Source: Cephalopachus bancanus
Lineage: Eukaryota; Chordata; Mammalia; Primates; Tarsiidae
Direction: 5' to 3'
Assembly (NCBI GenBank): GCA_027257055.1
Contig: JAPVLO010000133.1
Coordinates: 1,488,001-1,552,000, forward strand
DNA length: 64,000 nt
Positions 48,300-58,320 of this stretch are shown piece by piece. The stretch's first letter is position 1. The number at the start of each line of letters is the position of its first letter. The notes under the pieces are model-generated. The model was not told where the DNA came from and did no database searches. It worked only from the letters and a program-made list of their open reading frames with translations. Position numbers and translations under genes: made by a program.

Positions 48300-48575
48300 T
48301 TTCTCCAACTTCTTTAACATAAACAAATGTACACTCCCACCAACAGGGTATGCTGAGAGTTCCTGGGGTCTATATCCATACCAACCCATGGGCATATAAA
48401 ACTTGTTAGTTTTGCTGTTTTGAAGGGTGTAAATAGTTTATTATTACAGTGAAATACGTACTAGACTACATGCGTATAATTGCATTGTATATGCATTATA
48501 GTAATTTGCATTTTTCTAATTGCTAGTGAGTTTCCATGTGAAGTGCTTCCTCAACATCTAGTGTTTTGACTTTCC
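48300..48575 (-). mobile_element. Possible old L1M fragment, reverse strand
   Basis: 'acactcccaccaacaggg' and 'gtaatttgcatttttctaattgctagtgag' echo reverse-strand L1 ORF2 C-terminal wording, but divergence is high. Confidence 0.4.
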
Positions 48576-49639
48576 TTCATCCTTTTTTTGTGACTGCTGA
48601 CTTGAAAAAGACAATAGACTATAGACTGGGCAAGCATGTTTGACAGCTATTCAACATTAGACCCAGTGCATTCATTCAGAGCAGCCAAGCCAACAATGCT
48701 GCTGAAATTAACAGACAGGCAGTATGCTGGTTATTGTCTTCTTGGACCTTGAGGTCCATTCTTTGCTCTTTTCTCCTTTTCTCTGTGCCTTGGGAGGTTG
48801 ATGATATCGTCATGCATCATCTGACCATTTCAGCTCTCTGCTTCTGTTTAGGTTTGGTCCAAGAAATTCTTGGGAGGATATGTAGGGTGGAAACACTGCT
48901 CTCTATCTCCCCCAACCCACCCCTCCACCAGATCCTTTAACCCTTGGTGAGGAAACAGTTTATAGTTTATAATTGCTCATTTCTGTGTGTTTTACCAGTC
49001 CTGGTGGATCCCTTAACCCTGTATGAAATATTTTAAACCATCATTTCACTAAACCTTTCCTAAGTACCATCCTAGTACACATCTAAGTCCTGCTGGACTC
49101 TGTCTGTTAAAGGCAGTCACGATAGAGTTCTTGAAACACACTTCATAGAATTGTATTTCTGAACAGTGCCATGATCTGAAAAGTAATGTATTCTTTCTTG
49201 ACAGAGGCCATTGGTAAAGCTATTGAAACTAAGTTGAAAGAAAGAAAGAACATATTGTTTTGAAAGAAAACCACTGTTTTCTTAAAGTTTTACAAACCAG
49301 CACTGTGTGCTGTGCCCCAGGGTCTCCAAGATGACTTATTTATAAGTGCAATCAGCAGAGCCTCTGCTGTTTCCCTTGAATTTGGACAATGGTCTGTCTG
49401 GTACATTCTGTCTACAGAGCACTTCAGCTACCAACTTAATGTGTCAGGAAAGATTTTGAATAACTCTGAAGATAAATCGGGTGCGGAATGAAGTAGGAAT
49501 CGTAAGTCTGAGCTCAAGTGCAAAACTCCAGAATAGATGAGTTAACACACTAAGTAAACTAAACTTGCTAATGAAGACTATGTAATAAGCTGTATGCCAG
49601 AAAATGCAACATAAAAGTGCACACATTTTTGCCACTTAT
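48576..49639. other. Unassigned sequence
   Basis: No recognised element or exon. Confidence 0.5.
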
Positions 49640-49770
49640 AACTTTAAGATAACCTTAGGAATTACTACTATCTCTGTTTTACTGAGAAGCATGCTGTGCC
49701 TTGGAGATTCCTTTAATGTCCAGTCATTCAGCAAGTGACAAAGTTAAGCTTTGAACACATTTCAGGTGGG
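49640..49770 (-). mobile_element. MIR, reverse strand
   Basis: 'ctatctctgttttactgagaag', 'cagcaagtgacaaagttaagc', 'ttgaacacatttcag' follow the reverse complement of MIR. Confidence 0.6.
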
Positions 49771-49921
49771 TTTATTTAGCAACTGTGTTATGAATAATTA
49801 TGCTATTTTTGATATCAAAATGAAATGTAATGAATCACACTCCAGCAGTCTTAACTTTAAAAGTTTATTCCACAACTCTTTAATCTCCTTTTTCCATTTT
49901 CAGTTTTGAGTAGAAAATTTT

Positions 49922-50130
49922 AACTGTTTCAGTAATCTATTGCTACATAACTAACAACCCCAAACTTTAGTGCTTTAAAGAGATCATTTTATTTGCTTCT
50001 AGTTTTGTTGTTCAGGATGCTGTGAAGGACTCAGCTGGGTGATCAGTGTCTGTTTCATGTGATGTTAGCTGGGACAATTGCCGCTATGTGATCAACCCCC
50101 GTGATATAAGTTCATTTTACTAATATCCTT
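49922..50130 (-). mobile_element. MaLR LTR (old MLT1 type) fragment, reverse strand
   Basis: 'gtttcagtaatctattgctac', 'accccaaactttagtgcttt', 'tgaaggactcagctgggtg', 'catgtgatgttagctgggac' match an old MLT1 (J/K-like) LTR in reverse. Confidence 0.65.
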
Positions 50131-50205
50131 TTAAAAGAATCTTCTTACAAAGAAAGAACTGTGAAAGAGCTGTTCCCCACCATATGTGGAGTAGCTGGAG
50201 GATGC

Positions 50206-50498
50206 ACTTCTTTTTTCTATTTGAGCTGGGATCTCACTCTGTCACTCAGGCAATGGCAAAATCAGAACTCATGGCAGATTCGACTGTTGGGCTCAAGGGA
50301 TCTTCTCACCTCAGTCTCCCAAGCAGCTGTAACTACAGGCTCACACCACCATACCTGGCTATTGTTTTTATTTCTTTGTAGAGATGGGGTCTCGCTATGT
50401 TGTTTAGGCTGGTCTCAAACTCCTGGGCTTAAGTGATCCTCCCACCTTGGCCTCCTGAAGTGTAAGGATTATAGGCATAAGCTATTATGCCCGGCTTC
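50206..50498 (-). mobile_element. AluJ-type dimer, reverse strand
   Basis: 'gatctcactctgtcactcagg', 'ctcaagggatcttctcacctc', 'gatggggtctcgctatgttg', 'gctggtctcaaactcctggg' are ancestral Alu wording without tarsier-specific features. The first part of the right arm is diverged. Confidence 0.83.
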
Positions 50499-50917
50499 TC
50501 TCTCATATTTGGCATACCTTAGTGTTCTCTCTCTCTCTGTCTGTCTTCCTTCACATGGATTATCACAAACAGTGATCTCAGGTTAATCATGCTTCTTACA
50601 TGGTAGTCTCTAAAAGATTAAGTCTCAGCTGCCAGTACTCTTGAAGCTAGACTTAGAACTGGCAAATTGTACTTCCCCATGTAAGTTGAACAAAGCAGTT
50701 AGAAGCCAGCCCAGATTCTTAGGAAGAGAAAATAGATTCTATTTCTTAAAGCAAGAAGTGTCAAATAATGGGTGACCATCTTTTACCTGGCATCTTTCTT
50801 TTTTAACATAAAATGAGCTTTTTTTACTTTGTTCTTATCAAATACAGTGCTTAAAACTTTGTACTTTTGTTTCATTAAATTCTCTCATCAGTTTTGTCAA
50901 GGGGTTCTTTAAAAATT
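50499..50917. other. Unassigned sequence
   Basis: No recognised element apart from a short CT run at 50526-50543. Confidence 0.5.
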
Positions 50918-50930
50918 AACAACTGTTTTA

Positions 50931-51209
50931 GCCAGGTACAGTGGCTTACTCCTATAATCCCAGCACTTTGGGAGGCCAATGTGAGAGGATTGCCTGAGCC
51001 CACAGGTTTGAGATCAGCCTGGGCAACTTGGTGAGACCTCATTTCTACAATAAATCAAAAAATTAGCTGGACTTGGTGGTGTGTGCCTGTAATTCCAGCT
51101 GCTTGGAAGACTGAGGTAGAAGGATAGGTTGAACCCAGCAGGTTGAGGTTGAAGTGGCCATGAGCATTCCACTGCACTCCAGTCTGGGGACAGAGTGAGA
51201 CTCCAACTC

Positions 51210-51270
<61 letters not shown>
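50931..51270 (+). mobile_element. Tarsier-lineage Alu, oldest copy, with (A)n(TA)n tail
   Basis: Full dimer with CAACTTGGTGAGACC and AATAAATCAAAAAATTAGC, so it belongs to the family, but it keeps ancestral CCTATAATCCCAGCACTTTGG and has no T-arm stem (ACAGG-TTTGAGA-TCAGC). The hairpin is also imperfect. The tail is A28 followed by (TA)16. The flanking repeat aacaactgtttt is seen at about 50919-50930 and 51271-51282. Confidence 0.9.
51210..51270 (+). repeat. (A)n-(TA)n microsatellite in an Alu tail
   Basis: Uninterrupted A-run (51210-51237) turning into about 16 TA units before the right flanking repeat. Confidence 0.97.
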
Positions 51271-51274
<4 letters not shown>

Positions 51275-51339
51275 ACTGTTTTATTATCGAGAGTGAACTT
51301 AGATCACTATTTCCAGCAAATAATCATTGTGTTCAATAT

Positions 51340-51475
51340 TATGATCCTCTTTTTGAATTGAGGAAGTCCAGACTCAGAGATGTCAAATAACTTTCTCCAA
51401 ATTATATAGCCTATTAGAGGGAGAGTAGAAGGTACTTGATAGCAGTTCTGCCTGATCCAACAGCCTGGGGCCAGT
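51340..51475 (-). mobile_element. MIR-like fragment, reverse strand
   Basis: 'ttgaattgaggaagtccagac', 'aaataactttctccaaatta' and 'tatagcctattagaggg' echo reverse-strand MIR. It is a weak match. Confidence 0.5.
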
Positions 51476-51649
51476 GAGAATATCCCAGCACTTTTCTGGG
51501 AAAAGAATCTCATTAATATGCAGTCTACAGGGTATCTTTATTTTACTTTATTTTGGTTTGTACTTGAGCTCTGAGAAGCATCTACCTTGTCTTATATTTT
51601 GTGTGCATTCATGTATTTCACGGATAAGAATATCTATTTTTATAGTTGT

Positions 51650-52200
51650 GTTAGTTCAGGCCCTGCAGGATACACCACCATGACAATTTTAGATGTGCAA
51701 GAAATAAGAGAGATATTGGGGAAAATGTCTGTGAAGAATAAAGGGAAAGGGGACAATGGTAGACGTGGGGTGACATCAGGTCATGGTGCATATTTGCTAG
51801 TTATAAAAGGAAAGAACAGAGGAAAAATCAGGTATGAAGTGTCCTGTGCCACAGTACCCTTCAGGGAAGTCAGCCAGTCTGGTGGAGACTATCCTAGCAA
51901 AGGCTCCCCGTCAGTGGAGTCTCGAGTTAGACAGGAATGGGTCAGTTCGAATGCCCTCGACACACTTAGGCATCAGCTAGCGGTAGCCTTGAGTACCAAG
52001 CCTCATTGTGAACACTGTGGCAGATCAAACAGGAGGTAGCTAAAGTCTGTCAGAAAACTGCTCCTGGTAGCAGGTTCTCTTGAGGGATAACTGAGTCATG
52101 TATCTCTGTGGCCATCAGGGTCCAGCCTTGCTCCACGCAGACCCATTGTTCCACGTATGTCTGGGGAGCAACTCCTTTGTGGTCGTCATGGTTCTTTCTT
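51650..52200 (-). mobile_element. Possible 3' LTR side of the adjacent ERVL relic
   Basis: This block lies where the 3' LTR of the antisense ERVL relic would be, and its low-coordinate edge begins 'tgtgttagttcaggccctg', the reverse complement of a ..CA LTR end. I do not recognise the LTR family, and the 150-aa forward frame at 51587 has no protein features. Confidence 0.3.
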
Positions 52201-53094
52201 TATGAGAAAAAGCTTGTAAAAGGATATAAGTGAAATGAGCTACAGCTCCCACTGGAGCTGATCTCATAACTGCAAGTGGTATCCTGTCTCATCCTCTTCC
52301 TCTGTCTATTCCCTTCAACCTCTACTACCACCTTGGTGGATAATGGAGGCTTATCTGGTAGTATAAAGGAAAAAAATACAAAAAAAAAAAAGAAACCATT
52401 TCTCTTTAGATTTCTGAACACATGAGAATTATGCCTCATTGACTTGAACACATACTAATTACATCTTCTCAGGCCAAGCTGCAGCTCATGTCCATTCAAA
52501 GGTACAATTGGTCAATGAAATCCACAGAACCACCAAAATAAGTCCCTGAATTACTGAGGTATTTCATTATGTAAAAGTTTCCTCATCTTCTCTTGCTGAT
52601 CAGGCACTAACCCTGACAAAATAGTTAGTCCCTGTTACTTCTGAAGTTCAATGGTGCCCTTGCTGTATCCTGGCATGAGTATCCCCCTTGGGAACCAGGA
52701 TCTCCAACTCTGCAGGCCCCAGAGTTGTGAGGATAGAAAATTCAGAATTCCACAATGGATTACTGAAAACCATGGTAAGTTGAGTCACTCTTTTTTCTAC
52801 CTTTTTTATACAGCACCATGTATTCTTCTTGCTAGGGACTTAGAGGTCTCTGATTTAGTGCACAACATCTTGAAGTGTGGCTTCCAATCTTTACAAAGAC
52901 TTTCTTCCACTATGGCCTGCCTGCTGTGCTTTCATAGGCTGCTCTAGTGCTCTGTGAAGCTGACTGCTTCTGGGTAGTGCAGCTCTGATATGATCACTTG
53001 GTCCCACGGCCAGGGCTTACTCCAACAACTTCTTCATTGTGAAGTTAGTCCCCTTCTTTGATGTTATATTTTGTGTGATACCATAACTATAAAC

Positions 53095-53500
53095 TATAAA
53101 AGTTATTCTTTCTTTTAAAAATTTATTTAGCAACCCTAAGTAAAAAATAAAATGAAAAAAATGGAGGTGTCACTGACTGACTTCAAATTATACTACAAGG
53201 CTATTGTAACTAAAACAGCATTGTACTGGTACAAGGATACATAAATCAACAGAACTGAATAGAAAAACATAAATAAGGCCACATACCTACAACCAATGAA
53301 TCTTCAACAAAGACAACAAAAGTAAACATTGTGAAAAAAATCCTAATCAATAAATGGTGCTGGAAAACTGGCTAGCCATGTAGAAAAGAATGCAACTGGA
53401 CTCCTATCTCTCATCATATGCACAAGTAGCTCAAGATGGATCAAAGACTTAAACATAAGACCTAAGACTACACAAACCTAGTGACCAGGCATTGTTGGAG
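53095..53500 (+). mobile_element. L1M ORF2 fragment inside the ERVL relic
   Basis: 'cttcaaattatactacaaggc', 'aacagcattgtactggtac', 'aataaatggtgctggaaaac' and 'ctcatcatatgcacaagtagc' are L1 ORF2 C-terminal wording on the forward strand; both ends are truncated. Confidence 0.8.
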
Positions 53501-53535
53501 AATGGAACTGAATGAGGCTCTGAAAGAATGAAAAG

Positions 53536-53888
53536 TGCAATGGACTGAACATGTGTGTCCCCCCCAACATTCATATCGTGAAATCTTAATCACCAATCTG
53601 TGATCATCAATCTGTGATCACCAATTTGTGGAGGTGATTAGGCTATGAGGCCTTCATTAATGAGATTTGAGCCCTTATAAAAAGACATAAGAGGGTTTTC
53701 CTCTTCTTTTTTTTCTTTCATGTGAAGGCTGTTATCTGTATACAGATGAGGGTCTTCACCAGAACCCTACCATGGCAGCACTGATCTCAGACCTCCAGCC
53801 TCCAGAAGTGTGAAAAATAAATGTATTGTGTCAGTAAGCCACCCAGTCTATGGTACTTTGTTGCAGCAGTCTGCACTGGCAAAGACTA
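53536..53888 (+). mobile_element. MaLR LTR (MLT1 type) with 14-bp tandem expansion
   Basis: Starts 'tgcaatggactgaacatgtg' and ends 'gcactggcaaagacta'. The 3' part ('cctccagaagtgtgaaaaataa', 'gccacccagtctatggtac') is canonical MLT1. At 53591-53632 a 14-bp unit (caccaatctgtgat) occurs three times in a row with one or two changes. Confidence 0.85.
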
Positions 53889-55232
53889 AAAGCAAATCCA
53901 CCTTCGGAATAGACGTCTACGTCTATAGAGAAAAGCTAATAGCCCTTGCAGATTAGAAGGGGACTCAATGTATTTGACTTTGAATTAAAGCATCTGGTCT
54001 TCATCTCTTTGAAACATATTGCCACTTCATTGGCTTAGCACTGACTGCTATTGCTGACAACTTGGACACTCGACAGCAATAATGGTCAGGCATTCATTAT
54101 ATTCATGAGTCCTTTGTGCCAATTCTGACATGACTGATGAGGAGGGCTGACTAATGCCAGCTGGATGAGTCCTTTTGTCTACTGGTTGTTCGATACCTAC
54201 TGCGTGGAAGATGCTTTCTGGTGGGAATGAACCTGGCAGACTCTTGCACATCATGTAGTGTATCAGCCAGAGCTATATCATAGATGTGTTGCTTCTAGAA
54301 CCTATAAAAGAGCCTACCAAGCATGATGTTTCCTTATTTGTGATAGGGAGTGCCAAATGCAACAATCTGCATTGACTTTGGATCAGACAGCTCATCACAC
54401 CCCTGATCACTGGACTCCTAGTTCCACTCAACTGTCAGGTTCCTAGATTACCATGAGGAATATCTCTAATCCTCTGAAGCACATGTACATTTTCAAGAGT
54501 TATCATGTGCTAGCTAACTTTTGCTCGTACTGTCCAAACTATATGATGTTACTGATGTATTGGACCAGTGTGATGTCTGCAGGATGTTCTGACAGCCCAA
54601 ATATCTTTGGCTTATGAGAAGGTGAAAAAGTTAGCAGAGCCATGGGTAAAATTGTAAATAAATATTGTTGTCTTTTCTGTGTAAATTTAAACTGTTTCTT
54701 AATCTTTTTTTTCTGATCAGAATATAGAAGATCACCTTCACCAAATTAATGGCAGCATACTATGTATCACAGCACTCAGTAAACTGCTCTCACAAGGAAT
54801 GCCTATGGCACAGTCACACTGTCTAAGTTTACAATAGCTTAAATCCTTTTCCAGGTTCCATTTGGTGTGTACAGGGGCCGGATGGGCAACGTTAAAGGAG
54901 ATATGATGAGAACTCCACATGTGTATCCTTTATATTTTAAAGGTGTCACGGACCTCTGCCATGTCCCCTGGGATCTAATTTTTTTTATTTACTATATTTT
55001 ACAAGGAGGAAGTAGAGAAAGTGTGTAGCTTCAGAGACTTCTTCTTGGCCTCCCCTACTATGATAGCTCTTACCATGAGTGCCAATTTTGTCCTAGGTGC
55101 CAAGTTGTCAATCCAAGTTACAGACTCAGGCATCAGGCAAATTACCATCTCATGGTTTAGCAGACCTAGTGGATTACTGTAAGCAAGATTTTAGACAGAC
55201 CTTGATTTATGTCCTGTCCTCTGTAAGCCTTC

Positions 55233-55532
55233 TGTGTTAGTTCACTGGGGTTGCAGTCTAACAACAGAAATTTATTTTCACAGTTGTAGTGACTGGGAAG
55301 ACCACGATCAAGGTGCCAGCAGACTAGTTGTCAGACAAGGGCAAGATTCCTCATATGGTGAAAAGGTCAAAACGACTCTCTGGGGCCTCTTTCTAAGAGC
55401 GCTAATCCCATTCTTGAGGGTCCAGACCTCACAACGAAGTCATCTCCCAAAGACCCCACCCCCAATACCATCACACTGGTGGTTAGGTTTCAACACATGA
55501 GTTTTGAGGGTACAAACACAATCAATACCACA
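55233..55532 (-). mobile_element. MaLR LTR (MST/MLT1 type), reverse strand
   Basis: 'tgtgttagttcactggggttgc', 'aacaacagaaatttattttcac', 'gatcaaggtgccagcagact', 'gcgctaatcccattcttgagg' and 'taccatcacactggtggttagg' give a nearly complete LTR in reverse. Confidence 0.85.
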
Positions 55533-56943
55533 GAACTCTTGCTCTGTCTGTGGAAGGATAAAGAGAAGATGGCGATGTTTTGCCTCATTTGTATCAGTGT
55601 TAACTAAAACTTTATGTCCATCTGTTCTTTAAGTAGACTCCTTTCCTCAGCATACAGTCTCCAGAGTAAACAGCTCTAGGACCCTTTGTGGAAAAGACTG
55701 GGAGATTCATTAGAGTATCTACTGACTCTGGTGTTGCAGGATCCTTTCTCCTAGCTATCTAGTCACTGCTTCAGTACTTGGGTTTTAAACTGACAATTGG
55801 CTTACGTTCAAAATCTGAGGATGAGATAGTGACTTTTTATCTTGCCTTCTTTTACTTGCAGATGTGAAGTAGTGCCCTTGTTGACTGCCATCTTCTACCC
55901 TAAGAATGGTACAGTCTATTAACCTCCTCCACAACTCTGTGAGAAGAAATAATAAAACATTTTCTTTATTGCATTTTATTCTGCTATTTAATTTATCTAT
56001 GATGAATACTCTTAATATGAATACTTTTAAAAACCTCTTCAAACAGTAGTCATTAACTAAATACTTATTGAAACTATCTCTAACTCAGAATCTCAATGAT
56101 TAATGAAAAAACCTGTCTTTTTAATTTATAAAAATACTTTAAAAGTATGTTTCACCTTTTGAAAATATGATGCAAAAAATTTTGCATGAATGCAGATAGT
56201 TTGCATGTTTTATATGAGTTTTATGGATTGGTGTATAAGGTGAGGTACACGAATAGAACAGGATGTTTTCTTGTCATCTATTATTATTATGCAAATATTT
56301 TATTTAAGAGGAACAAAAACACTATTTAAAACAAAACACCCCAAAGGTAAAGTTCAAGCAACATAATTTTTTTCTCTATATACAAAGATAATTTAAAGTT
56401 CAAACTAATCTTAGTCTTTATACAATGCTTTAAAATAGAAAGCACTGGACATGATTCCATGTTGAATAGCATCGCCTAGATATAAAGAATCCTGACATCG
56501 AAGATAAATGAACAACAAACAGAACAGGCCACAGGAAGGGTCAAATCCATTTGATATTAGGACAGTTGTAAAGAATGTTGAGCTTTCCTTTATTTTTTGG
56601 AACTATAGGCTGAAACTCAACTCCTAGAAATATTACTTAATGTGTCAATTAAGTAAAAAGCACGGACTCTTCACTATATATTGCTTAATTAATGACCATA
56701 AAATCACTCTAATATAATAATTTGTAGCCAAAAATAGCAGAACCATCTTAAATAACTCTTAAATCTTTCCTTGGAAAGAAATAATCAAGAAAGATATAAC
56801 AAAGAACATTCAAAAACATGGAATAAAGTCAATTGTCCAGTAAACAAGTAATAGTAATAGAATTTTTTTTTTTAGAAAATGTGTCTTTTTCCTGAATGGT
56901 TCCAAAATATACTCCCACACACAATCACACTATTGCTAAGAAG
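55533..56943. other. Unassigned AT-rich sequence
   Basis: No recognised element or exon. Confidence 0.5.
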
Positions 56944-56960
56944 AAATAAAAAATTGTGGC

Positions 56961-57878
56961 TTAACTTCTTGGATCTATAAGGAACTCAAACATGCTGAAA
57001 AGAAAAAAAACAAACAATCCCATTATAAAATGGGCAAAAGATATAAATAGACACTTCTCAAAGGAAGACATCCAAGCAGCCAACAGACACATGAAGAAAT
57101 CTTCAACCTCATTAATCCTCAGGGAGATGGAAATCAAAACCACACTGAGATACCACCTAACTCCAGGCAGAATGGCAATTATCAATAACTCAAAAAATAA
57201 CAGCTGCTGGAGAGGGTGTGGTGAAAAGGGAACACTTCTACACTGTTGGTGGGAGTGCAAACTAGTGCAACATCTGTGGAAAACAGTCTGGCAATTTCTA
57301 AAAGCTCTAAATATTGACCTCCCATATGACCCTGCAATCCCCCTACTGGGAATATGCCCTGAAGAACTCAAATCACTCTATAAAAAAGATACCTGTACAC
57401 GTATATTTATCGCAGCATTGTTCACAATAGCAAGAATCTGGAAGCAACCATGTTGTCTATCAGAAGAGGACTAGATTTAAAAAATGTGGTACATATACAC
57501 GATGGAATACTACACAGCCATAAAAAAGAACAAAATATTGAATTTCACAGCAACCTGGATGGAACTAGAGTCTATAATACTGAGTGACCTCTCACAGAAA
57601 CAGAGATCTGAGTATCACTCACTCATATGTTCTCACTCATATAGTGGACCTTGACCATCCATCGTAATACTATAAGAAAATGACTGACAGTGGTGGGAAA
57701 CTATGGGGGGGAAAGGGAAGGGAGATGGGATTAACGGTAGTAAATATCTGTCTGGGGATGGGGAGACACCTCTTATCAACAAGGGTGCCTGAATGAAGCA
57801 TATTTGTTACCTAACCCTTAACTGTACCCCACAATATCATAATAAAAAATATTGATTATAAAAAAATAATAAATGAGT
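56961..57878 (+). mobile_element. 5'-truncated L1 3' end, same subfamily as the 16.7-kb L1
   Basis: ORF2 C-terminus open for 160 codons from 56992, including the Cys-rich motif [18 protein letters not shown], then the 3'UTR ('ctgtctggggatggggagac', 'cctcttatcaacaagggtgc') and an A-rich tail. The TSD aaataaaaaattgtggc is at 56944-56960, with the same sequence plus one A at about 57879-57896. It is noticeably less decayed than most L1 pieces here. Confidence 0.92.
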
Positions 57879-57896
57879 AAATAAAAAAATTGTGGC

Positions 57897-58320
57897 AATA
57901 AAAAAACTCAGATCAAATAAGCCAAGCACAGAAAGATGAGTATTGTATGCTCTCACTGATATGTGGGAGCTAAAAATGTGGACCTTTTGAAGACAGAGAG
58001 TAGGTAGGTGGTTACTAGCACCCAGGAAGAGCAGGGAAAGAGGGAGAAGAAGAGAGATTAATGGGTTCAAATATGCAGTTGGATAGAGGAAATAAGACCT
58101 AGTGTGAGATAGATAATGTTATATTTTACAATAATCTATTGTGTATTTTAAAATAGCTAGAAGAGAATAATTAAAATATTTCTAGCATAAAAAAGATGAA
58201 TATTTAAGGTGATAAATCTTTAAATTACACTGATTTGATCTTTGTAAATTATATGAATGTATTAAATTATCACATGTACCCCCAAATACATACATCTATT
58301 ATATGTCAAGAAAAAAAAAA
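57897..58320 (+). mobile_element. L1MA-type 3' end
   Basis: 'aataagccaagcacagaaagatg', 'tgctctcactgatatgtggg', 'agagtaggtaggtggttac', 'gtattaaattatcacatgtaccccc', then an A-tail, are an L1MA 3' end. The younger L1 at 56961 was inserted beside or into it. Confidence 0.82.

Larger units (their letters stand above)
52200..55230 (-). pseudogene. ERVL-like endogenous retrovirus internal relic (pol: RT to integrase)
   Basis: Reading the reverse strand from 55230 downward: a reverse-transcriptase N-terminal motif ('NGTWK', near 54865), then the active-site position at 54559-54548, which reads Y-I-S-N instead of the family's Y-x-D-D; then a zinc-finger cysteine pair (CPSCQQ, near 54060) and an integrase-core stretch (DVYSEGGFA, about 53920-53895). 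After two later insertions (MLT1 at 53536, L1 at 53095), integrase C-terminal sequence continues (LHYPEAVSFTEH and CALNQRP, 53000-52850). Stops and indels are frequent, so nothing is functional. Family assignment is by resemblance to ERVL pol; exact ends are uncertain. Confidence 0.65.

Noticed and set aside
51587..52039. 150-aa forward frame
   Set aside because: No recognisable domain; it overlaps a region more likely to be an LTR of the antisense ERVL relic.
53536..55532. MLT1 at 53536 and MST/MLT1 at 55233 as paired LTRs of the ERVL relic
   Set aside because: They are in opposite orientation and of MaLR type, and one interrupts the pol sequence rather than bounding it.
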